From an uncultured Acetatifactor sp. (lineage in GTDB: Bacteria; Bacillota; Clostridia; Lachnospirales; Lachnospiraceae): DNA of 42,614 nt. The stretch lies in NCBI GenBank assembly GCA_910580225.1, contig CAJTXE010000005.1:83487-126100 (forward strand), written 5' to 3'. Positions 24,102-31,045 of this stretch are shown here, piece after piece (the first letter of the stretch is position 1; each line of letters opens with the position of its first letter). Below the pieces are notes generated by a model that worked only from the letters and a program-made list of their open reading frames with translations, had not been told where the DNA came from and ran no database searches. Made by a program: the position numbers and the translations under genes.

Positions 24102-25727
24102 CTACTTCGCAACGCCCATCCAACAGCCTTCCGCCCCTATGCCGTCAGCAGGAGGAATCAGAAGCCCTTTTTCAATCAGAAAATCGGTCAGGGATTCCAT
24201 AATAGGCAGCGCGGAGAGCTGATTGGCAAAGCGCCATTCTCCCAACAGGTGTTCCGGAATTGTCTTTCGGAACAATTCGGACAGCTTCCCGGCAATGATT
24301 TGGGAAGGTTCGTCAAAATATCCTGTGGAAAGTCTGTTGGTAATATCGAACATGCATTCAACATCTTTTACGTCATTTACCAGAATCTTTGTGTAAAGCA
24401 TGTCTCCCTCGCGGTACAGGTAGCCTTCTTCCACCGCTTTGGCTGCAGGCTCCTTTTCCTCCCGGGTAAGGGCGCTGACGGCCAGTCCGTCTATGGCGCG
24501 GAGGGCCAGCTGAATGGGCGCATCGGCTGCCAGATTCAGTCCGCAGCGAAAGTGGGGTCTGATATGGGCGGTGTAGATATTGTCCATGCAGACAGTGGAA
24601 TAACCGCAGACATGGGAACCGGATACACCGTCCCAACCATTTTTATACATTTTCCCATTTGCTTCATGGGCATAGACGCTGAAGGGTCTTGCGGGTTTTT
24701 CTGTGTTCGGAAAATACTGTTCGGACAGAATGCGTTCCACATTGTCGATAAAAGCGTCTGCAATCTTGTGCATCTGCTGCCAGAGGATCAGGTTCAGGTC
24801 AATCTTCCGGTTCAGGTAAGGAAAGGCAAGGTATTCCTCTCTGTGGGTCTCTATAAAGTCTGCCAGAATGCCGCAGACGGCAGGCAGGTGTTCCGTATAA
24901 ATGCCATGTGCCGTCTCTATGGTATCTTTGTCGAACAGGATGAAATTCAGGGCATATTTTCCGCCGTCCATCCTGCGCAGCAGGCCGTAGGCTCCGTTTC
25001 CTCCTCTGGTAAGAATGTCCAGTTCTTCTTCCACATACAGGGTGGGGACATTGAGCTGCATGGCAATTTCGGATGCGCTCCGGGGCTTTTTCCGGCAAAG
25101 CCAGATAATGTGTTTGGAGAACTGTCTGGTGCAGGTATCCCAGGGATTGTTGTTGCCGACAATGCCTTGTCCCCACATATAAAATTCAATGGTGTCAAGC
25201 GCTACCGGTTTGTTACAGGTTTCCGTCATCTCATCTACCTCGTTTCTCACTTTTTTCCTGGCTGAAAATAATCTCTGGCGAACGGCGGTTTCACTGGCAT
25301 TGTGGCGTTTTGCAATCTCGGCCGTGGACAATCCGTCCAGGTAGAACCAGATCATGGTCTCCCGGTAGATTTTGGTGAGAAAGGCAATCCGCCTGTACAC
25401 CGTGTTCAGCGGTTCCTGCCAGTCTTTCTCCGTCTCCGGGGCGGGGAGCAGGGGCAGAATCTCTTCGGGGTCTCCCTGATAGAAGGCTTCCGTGCGCTGT
25501 CTGCGGTGTCTGGCAAAGTCGGCGTACACATTCCGGGCCACCTGCCAGATAAAAGGATAGGGGTGTTCCAGTTCGCCTTCCCGGTTTGCGGATTTTACCA
25601 GGGCGAACAGAATCTCGGAACACAATTCCTGTCCCTCATGGCTGTCGGCTGTTCTGGCATAGCAGAAACCGTATAGTTTTTCCAGTAGTTCGTTGTCGAT
25701 TAGGTTCAGCAGTTGGCGTTTTTTCAT
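24102..25727 (-). CDS. ECF-type RNA polymerase sigma factor with a long C-terminal extension
   Basis: Residues about 5-85 form a sigma-70 region 2 (SHEGQELCSEILFALVKSA, YPFIWQVARNVYADFARHRRQ). Residues about 115-165 form region 4 (LTKIYRETMIWFYLDGLSTAEIAKRHNASETAVRQRLFSARKK). Ordinary ECF factors end near 170-200 residues; this one has 541. The extension includes a winged-helix-like piece (KPRSASEIAMQLNVPTLYVEEELDIL) and then about 250 residues of unknown function rich in aromatic residues. No anti-sigma gene is visible, so the extension may regulate the sigma domain. Target promoters are unknown. Confidence 0.85.
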   Translation of the reverse strand: MKKRQLLNLIDNELLEKLYGFCYARTADSHEGQELCSEILFALVKSANREGELEHPYPFIWQVARNVYADFARHRRQRTEAFYQGDPEEILPLLPAPETEKDWQEPLNTVYRRIAFLTKIYRETMIWFYLDGLSTAEIAKRHNASETAVRQRLFSARKKVRNEVDEMTETCNKPVALDTIEFYMWGQGIVGNNNPWDTCTRQFSKHIIWLCRKKPRSASEIAMQLNVPTLYVEEELDILTRGGNGAYGLLRRMDGGKYALNFILFDKDTIETAHGIYTEHLPAVCGILADFIETHREEYLAFPYLNRKIDLNLILWQQMHKIADAFIDNVERILSEQYFPNTEKPARPFSVYAHEANGKMYKNGWDGVSGSHVCGYSTVCMDNIYTAHIRPHFRCGLNLAADAPIQLALRAIDGLAVSALTREEKEPAAKAVEEGYLYREGDMLYTKILVNDVKDVECMFDITNRLSTGYFDEPSQIIAGKLSELFRKTIPEHLLGEWRFANQLSALPIMESLTDFLIEKGLLIPPADGIGAEGCWMGVAK

Positions 25728-25904
25728 GTTTTTCTCCGCAGCCCCGGGGAAATGTCCCGGGAGGCTGTCTCTGGTTCAGAAGCTATTGTGCGCCCGTTAG
25801 GGTTTATGCTTTCACCTGTATAGTCTGTGGCAAAATGGGTTTGTTAGGTGGCTATGAAAAATTTTTTATTCTTTTTTGGCAGTTCCAACCATCGGCAAAA
25901 CAGG

Positions 25905-26753
25905 TCAGAAACGGCAGCGGTATGCGGTAGGTGTTGTGCCGGAAAATTTCTTGAAGTGGGCGATAAAATGGTTTACATTCTCATAGCCTACTTCATAGCT
26001 GATTTCATGTACTTTCATGTCTGTCTCAATCAGCAGGTCTTTTGCGGCCTGAATCCGTATCTTGTGAAGATACTGCAGGGGGGAAGTCTGGAAGCAGTTT
26101 TTAAAATCCCTGCATATTCTGTATTTATTTTTTCTGTATTTCTGTTCCAGATCTTCCAGGGTATATTTCTGATAGTAGTGTGTCTCCAGTTCGGATTTGA
26201 TGGCCCGCAGATAGGAGGGATCGCTTTTTTCGGGGGTCCTGTGTTCCAGGACCGTACGGGAAAGAAGGGTGTTCAGGTACATGTGGCAGGCCATGGGGTC
26301 TGCTTCCTTTTTTTCGAACAGAATGTGCATTTCCGATGCCGTCTCCGCAGAAAAGGGAAGCAGGCGGAAGGGTGTTTGAGAAAAGAGCCGCTCTGCAAAA
26401 TAGGGCAGGCTCTGTCCGCCGAAGTAGAGAATGCCGTATTCGGCGGCATTCAGTATTTTGATTCTGTGTGCCCTGGCGCAGTCAAACAGGAAAAGGCAGT
26501 TTCCGGACAGGGAGATGGAGGCCTCCTCCGGGAGGGCGGTAAATACCAGGCTTCCCGAGGTCAGGCGCAGAAGGCCCAGTTCCGATTGACCGGCTCTGTA
26601 ATAGGAAAGGGGACTGGTCACCAGGCCCAGTTCCAGGGAGAGGCGGCAGAGAAGGGCATGGCTGACGGCTTCTTCCGGCTGAAAGGAAGTGTGGTCAATG
26701 CCCATTTTGGATAACAGGGGTAAATTGGGGTTGTACAGGTCCGGTGTAGTCAT
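25905..26753 (-). CDS. AraC-family transcriptional regulator
   Basis: A 282-residue regulator. The N-terminal 170 residues have no motif I can name and should hold the ligand- or dimer-forming part. The C-terminal 100 residues hold two HTH motifs (YTLEDLEQKYRKNKYRICRDFKNCFQTSPLQYLHKIR and MKVHEISYEVGYENVNHFIAHFKKFSGTTPTAYR). It is divergent from the mannan genes at 27150 and could control them, by analogy with other glycan loci. Its leader holds a 9-bp tandem repeat. Confidence 0.9.
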   Translation of the reverse strand: MTTPDLYNPNLPLLSKMGIDHTSFQPEEAVSHALLCRLSLELGLVTSPLSYYRAGQSELGLLRLTSGSLVFTALPEEASISLSGNCLFLFDCARAHRIKILNAAEYGILYFGGQSLPYFAERLFSQTPFRLLPFSAETASEMHILFEKKEADPMACHMYLNTLLSRTVLEHRTPEKSDPSYLRAIKSELETHYYQKYTLEDLEQKYRKNKYRICRDFKNCFQTSPLQYLHKIRIQAAKDLLIETDMKVHEISYEVGYENVNHFIAHFKKFSGTTPTAYRCRF

Positions 26754-26771
26754 AGGATTGCTTTCCTTCTA

Positions 26772-26808
26772 TTTGTTATTGTTGTTATAGTTGTTATAGT
26801 TGTTATTG
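26772..26808 (-). repeat. 9-bp tandem repeat in the leader of the AraC gene
   Basis: TTGTTATAG-type units (four, two of them with T in the eighth place) lie 19-55 bp upstream of the AraC start codon, next to its AAGGAAAG ribosome site. Read on the gene strand they are CTATAACAA units. Copy number could vary by slippage. Confidence 0.75.
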
Positions 26809-27149
26809 ATATTTATGCTTATGGATTATATGTAGTGTCCGGTCTTTGCCGTATGGGGATGTGCCGTATCGGTTTTGTTTTGATTCTATCATAAAGAAAA
26901 GGAGATTGCAATATTTGTTAATTAATTTTTAAGTAATCAAAAAGCAGGGAAAGAGCATGGAGAACTGAAAAATAACCAAAAAAGGAAAAGATATATGGTA
27001 AAATAACTAAAAAATCAGGAAAAAACTTGTTAAAATAGATGAAAATAACAGAAGATGCAAGAATTATAGATAAAACACAAGAAACATTAATGACTTAATT
27101 AATATATCTAGTAAAATTTAGCTATCACATTTAAGGGAGGAGGGAGCGT
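26809..27149. promoter_or_regulatory. AT-rich control region between the AraC gene and the mannan operon
   Basis: About 340 bp without a gene. It is strongly AT-rich toward the mannan side, with TTAATTAA-type tracts at about 26915 and 27085 like those around the promoter at 39.25 kb. I cannot fix a single -10/-35 pair with confidence. Confidence 0.4.
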
Positions 27150-28553
27150 ATGTTAAGCGAGGAGATAGAGGAGCACCTGTTCCGGCGCCTGATTCCGTTC
27201 TGGGTAAAGCTGCGGGACAAAGAGCAGGGCGGGTTTTACGGGTGGATGGATTCTTCCCTCCATGTGGACCGGACCGCAGAGAAGGGCTGCATCCTGAACA
27301 GCCGGATTTTATGGTTTTTTTCCAATGCGTATATGTGTCTGCGTATGCGGGAGGATCATTGCATGCAGGAGGATCACTGCATGCAGGAAAAGCACTGCGT
27401 ATCAGGTGTTTTCAAGGATAAGATCCGGAAGGAAATCCCGGGATGCAGGAATACACAGGAAGACCCGGAGACGGGTTTCGGGAAAAGGCGGGATAGCGCC
27501 GCAGGAAGTCCCGATGCGGAAGAGGCAGATTTGAAGACAGTGCTGCGGGAGTCGGCAGAGTGGGCATACCGCTTTCTGAAGGAGAAATGTCTTGACCGGG
27601 AGCGGGGCGGCGTGTACTGGTCCGTAAATTACAGGGGAGAGCCGGAGGATACCACAAAACATACTTACAATCAGGCCTTTGCGGTATATGCGCTTTCCTC
27701 CTGCTTCCGGGCCTTTCATGACAGGGAGGCGCTGAAACTGGCGGAGGAGCTGATCCGGGTGATTGAGACCAGGTGTTTCGATGTACACGGGTACAGGGAG
27801 GCCCAGGATTGGGATTTCCGGCCGGTTTCCAATGACAAATTGTCGGAGAACGGCGTTATGGCGGAACACACCATGAATACCCTGCTGCATGTTCTGGAAG
27901 CTTATACGGAATATCTCCTGGCCTGCAGGGAGGCCAAGGCCTGCGGGCAGGAGGCGGCAGAGGACGGCGGTATCTGCGGTTTGGAAAAGCTTGCGGAGGC
28001 AAAGCTGCGGTGGATTCTGCATCTGATTCAAACCCGGGTTTACAATCCGGGGCTGCATCGGCAGGAAGTCTTTTTCAATCAGGACATGGAGAGCCTGATT
28101 GATCTCCATTCCTATGGGCACGACATTGAAGCCGCCTGGCTGATGGACAGGTGCCTGGATGTTCTGGGGGATAAGGGGCTGACGGTGAGCATGTCCCCCA
28201 TTCTGCGGGACCTGGAAAATGAAGTATACGAAAAAGCGTACAGAAATCACTCTCTGGAAAACGAATGTGAGCGGGGAGTGACAGATGGCAGAAGAGTCTG
28301 GTGGGTACAGGCGGAAGGAGTGGTGGGCTTCTATAACGCCTGGAGCAGAACAGGGGAGCAGCGCTATCTGGAGGCCGCCCGGGAGATCTGGGCGTTTATC
28401 CGGGAACATCTGACGGACAAAAGGGAGGGCGGCGAGTGGTTCTGGTACACGGATGCCGCAGGGAATCCGGCCCTGGAGAGGCCCATTGTGGAACCCTGGA
28501 AATGTCCTTATCACAACGGACGGATGTGTATGGAAATCATAAGCAGGAAATAA
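27150..28553 (+). CDS. AGE-family epimerase, probably cellobiose/mannobiose 2-epimerase
   Basis: A 467-residue (alpha/alpha)6-barrel enzyme with AGE-family hallmarks: FWVKLRDKEQGGFYGWMDSS, GGVYWSVNYRGEP, KHTYNQAFAVYALS, MAEHTMNTLLHVLEAYTEYL, HDIEAAWLM and KCPYHNGRMCMEI, which carry the conserved His and aromatic residues. Next to GH130 genes the expected reaction is epimerisation of beta-1,4-mannobiose to mannosyl-glucose. Family members are about 390-410 residues. The excess is an insert at residues about 65-130 with a six-residue repeat (MREDHC, MQEDHC, MQEKHC) followed by a polar stretch. The start follows GGGAGGAGGGAGC. Confidence 0.88.
   Translation: MLSEEIEEHLFRRLIPFWVKLRDKEQGGFYGWMDSSLHVDRTAEKGCILNSRILWFFSNAYMCLRMREDHCMQEDHCMQEKHCVSGVFKDKIRKEIPGCRNTQEDPETGFGKRRDSAAGSPDAEEADLKTVLRESAEWAYRFLKEKCLDRERGGVYWSVNYRGEPEDTTKHTYNQAFAVYALSSCFRAFHDREALKLAEELIRVIETRCFDVHGYREAQDWDFRPVSNDKLSENGVMAEHTMNTLLHVLEAYTEYLLACREAKACGQEAAEDGGICGLEKLAEAKLRWILHLIQTRVYNPGLHRQEVFFNQDMESLIDLHSYGHDIEAAWLMDRCLDVLGDKGLTVSMSPILRDLENEVYEKAYRNHSLENECERGVTDGRRVWWVQAEGVVGFYNAWSRTGEQRYLEAAREIWAFIREHLTDKREGGEWFWYTDAAGNPALERPIVEPWKCPYHNGRMCMEIISRK
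27346..27402 (+). repeat. 18-bp tandem repeat inside the epimerase gene
   Basis: Three in-frame units of the type ATGCAGGAGGATCACTGC encode MREDHC, MQEDHC and MQEKHC. They open a polar insert absent from the usual family length. Confidence 0.85.
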
Positions 28554-28628
28554 CGGAGCAATCAGCATTGGGCAGGCGGATGGGGAGCAGATGCCTGCAG
28601 GAAATCATCAGACAGGAGAACAGAAATC

Positions 28629-29807
28629 ATGAAATTACATCCCGAATATGCCAGGCGCCTGGCAGGGCAGCAGGAACTGCTGAACCGCCCCAACAGAGTG
28701 GATCCCCTTTTTTATAACGGAATTTATGATCGCTACCAGTATCCGGTACTTACCAGGGAGCATATTCCGCTGTTTTGGCGGTACGATCTGGATCAGGAGA
28801 CAAATCCGTATTTTCAGGAACGGTTGGGCGTCAATGCGGTGATGAACTCCGGCGCCATAGAACTGGAGGGCAAGTTTTACCTGGTGGCGAGAGTGGAGGG
28901 AAACGACAGGAAATCCTTCTTTGCCGTGGCGGAAAGTGACAGCCCGGTGGAAGGATTCCGGTTCTGGGATTATCCGGTGGTGCTGCCGGATACCTGCCCG
29001 GAGGAGACGAATGTGTATGACATGCGCCTGACAAAGCATGAGGACGGCTATATCTACGGGGTTTTCTGCTCCGAGAGCAAGGATGCCTCCTCCAAAGATT
29101 TATCGGCAGCGGTTGCGGCAGCGGGCATTGTGCGGACAAAGGACCTGAAAACCTGGGAACGCCTGCCCAATCTGAAGACCCTCCGTTCCCCGCAGCAGCG
29201 GAACGTGGTGCTTCATCCGGAATTTGTGGAGGGAAAATATGCTTTTTATACCAGGCCCATGGACGATTTTATCGACACAGGATCCGGAGGAGGAATCGGC
29301 TTCGGGCTTTGTGAGGATATCCGGCATCCCCTTATTGATCAGGAACGCATTATCAGCAAACGGGAGTACCACACCATCACAGAGGTGAAAAACGGCGCAG
29401 GCGCTGTGCCTGTCAAGACTCCGGAAGGATGGATACATATCGCGCATGGGGTGCGGGGCACAGCGGCGGGACTTCGTTATGTGCTGTACGCTTTTGCGAC
29501 TTCCCTGGAAGATCCGGCCAGAGTGATTGCCCGGCCCGGGGGGCTGCTTATGGGTCCCCTGGCGGGGGAGCGGGTGGGAGACGTGTCCAATGTGGTGTTC
29601 ACCAACGGCGCCATAGCCAGAGACAATGGGGAAGTATATATTTATTATGCTTCCAGTGACACCAGAATGCATGTGGCGTCCACCACCATGGAAAAACTGA
29701 CGGATTATGTGTTCCACACCCCGGCGGACGCCCTGCGCAGCCCGGACTGTGTGGCACAGCGGTGCAGCCTCATTGAGCGGAATCTGCAGTTGCTTGGAAA
29801 ATTGTAA
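28629..29807 (+). CDS. GH130 family 4-O-beta-D-mannosyl-D-glucose phosphorylase (GH130_1 type)
   Basis: A 392-residue five-bladed propeller enzyme. The N-terminal LLNRPNRVDPLFYNGIYDRYQYPVLTREHIP and the VYDMRL motif fit subfamily 1. Asp131 in that motif sits where the family's catalytic acid is found. It should phosphorolyse mannosyl-glucose made by the upstream epimerase to mannose 1-phosphate and glucose, in the cytoplasm (no signal peptide). CAGGAGAA precedes the ATG by eight bases. It is 75 bp after the epimerase gene and clearly co-transcribed. Confidence 0.92.
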   Translation: MKLHPEYARRLAGQQELLNRPNRVDPLFYNGIYDRYQYPVLTREHIPLFWRYDLDQETNPYFQERLGVNAVMNSGAIELEGKFYLVARVEGNDRKSFFAVAESDSPVEGFRFWDYPVVLPDTCPEETNVYDMRLTKHEDGYIYGVFCSESKDASSKDLSAAVAAAGIVRTKDLKTWERLPNLKTLRSPQQRNVVLHPEFVEGKYAFYTRPMDDFIDTGSGGGIGFGLCEDIRHPLIDQERIISKREYHTITEVKNGAGAVPVKTPEGWIHIAHGVRGTAAGLRYVLYAFATSLEDPARVIARPGGLLMGPLAGERVGDVSNVVFTNGAIARDNGEVYIYYASSDTRMHVASTTMEKLTDYVFHTPADALRSPDCVAQRCSLIERNLQLLGKL

Positions 29808-29840
29808 TAACATTCAGGAAACAACGTAAAACCAAACAAA

Positions 29841-29889
29841 ATGCCGCGGCGGGGATACCCTCCAGGCAGGGATTATTCTGCCGCGGCGT
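29841..29889 (+). promoter_or_regulatory. GC-rich hairpin between the two GH130 genes
   Basis: ATGCCGCGGC (29841-29850) pairs with GCCGCGGCGT (29880-29889), one wobble. No T-run follows. It may adjust the relative expression or stability of the two phosphorylase messages. Confidence 0.45.
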
Positions 29890-29935
29890 GTTTCAGGGAA
29901 TGCACAGGCATTTTCCCAGGAAAGGAGAGCAAAAT

Positions 29936-30958
29936 ATGAGCAAATATAAAATGATCAGTCCACAGGTCCCCAATGTACCCTGGCAGGAAGGCCCGGAAAC
30001 CTTTACCGGAGCGCCCGTCTGGCGTTATTCCGAGAATCCCGTCATCGGCCGCAACCCGCTGAAGAATGTGGCCAGAATATTCAACAGCGCCGTAATGCCT
30101 TATGAGGACGGCTTCATCGGCGTCTTCCGGGGGGAACAGAATAACGGAGTACCGTATATTTATATGGGCAGAAGCGAGGATGCCATTCACTGGAATTTTG
30201 ATGAGGAGAAGATTCCCTTTGTGGACGAGGAGGGAAAGCCGTTTATGCCTGTCTATGCCTATGATCCCAGACTGGTGAAGGTGGAGGATACTTATTATAT
30301 TATCTGGTGCCAGGATTTCTACGGTGCTGCCATCGGCATGGCGGAGACGCAGGATTTTAAGACTTTTACCAGGATTGAGAATCCCTTCCTGCCCTTTAAC
30401 CGCAATGCGGTGCTTTTTCCCAGGAAAATTAACGGGAATTTCTGTCTGTTAAGCAGGCCCTCGGACAGCGGGCATACGCCTTTCGGGGACATCTTCCTTA
30501 GCGAAAGCCCGGATCTGGTGTACTGGGGAAAGCACAGGCATGTGATGGGCAAGGGAAACGAATGGTGGGAGTCCCTGAAGATCGGCGGCGGCGCTGCCCC
30601 TATTGAGACCAGTGAGGGATGGCTGCTGTTTTACCATGGCGTCAGCGGCACCTGCAACGGTTATGTGTACAGCATCGGCGGCGCTATTTTGGATATTGAT
30701 AATCCTTCTGTTGTAAAATACCGCTGCGAAGATTTCCTGCTGACACCGGAGCAGTGGTATGAGGAGCGGGGTTTTGTGCCCAATGTGTGCTTCCCCTGCG
30801 CCACCATCCACGACAGCGCAAGCGGAAAGATTGCCATCTATTACGGCGCCGCGGACAGCTATGTGGGACTGGCGTTCACCAGGTTGGACGACATTATGGA
30901 TTACATTATGGAACACAGCAAAACCACGGATTCCGACAGGGAGATTGGAAAGCGGTAA
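29936..30958 (+). CDS. GH130 family beta-1,4-mannooligosaccharide phosphorylase (GH130_2 type)
   Basis: A 340-residue enzyme with the subfamily 2 pattern: NPVIGRNPLKNVARIFNSAVMPYEDGFIGVFRGEQ, then AYDPRLVKVEDTYYIIWCQDFYG with the catalytic Asp110, and GGAAPIETSEGWLLFYHGV. It should shorten beta-1,4-manno-oligosaccharides to mannose 1-phosphate plus a shorter chain, in the cytoplasm. I chose the ATG at 29936 (GGAGAG eight bases upstream) over an in-frame ATG 16 codons earlier that lacks a ribosome site. It is the second phosphorylase of the operon. Confidence 0.93.
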   Translation: MSKYKMISPQVPNVPWQEGPETFTGAPVWRYSENPVIGRNPLKNVARIFNSAVMPYEDGFIGVFRGEQNNGVPYIYMGRSEDAIHWNFDEEKIPFVDEEGKPFMPVYAYDPRLVKVEDTYYIIWCQDFYGAAIGMAETQDFKTFTRIENPFLPFNRNAVLFPRKINGNFCLLSRPSDSGHTPFGDIFLSESPDLVYWGKHRHVMGKGNEWWESLKIGGGAAPIETSEGWLLFYHGVSGTCNGYVYSIGGAILDIDNPSVVKYRCEDFLLTPEQWYEERGFVPNVCFPCATIHDSASGKIAIYYGAADSYVGLAFTRLDDIMDYIMEHSKTTDSDREIGKR

Positions 30959-30964
30959 AAGATA

Positions 30965-31012
30965 CGGGCAGGGGGCGGCTGACGGGCGGAAACCGGGATG
31001 CCGCCCTGCCGG
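30965..31012 (+). promoter_or_regulatory. G-rich hairpin between phosphorylase and esterase genes
   Basis: GGCAGGGGGCGGC pairs with GCCGCCCTGCC with a two-base bulge. No T-run follows; it is perhaps a processing or stability element within the operon. Confidence 0.35.
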
Positions 31013-31045
31013 CTAAGGGGAAAAGCCTGGCAGGAAGGAAGTTAG

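Noticed and set aside
24249..25265. 338-codon plus-strand ORF opposite the sigma-factor gene
   Set aside because: It is a shadow frame; the minus-strand product has clear sigma region 2 and 4 motifs.
27402..28568. 388-codon minus-strand ORF opposite the epimerase
   Set aside because: It is antisense to an AGE-family enzyme with all expected motifs.
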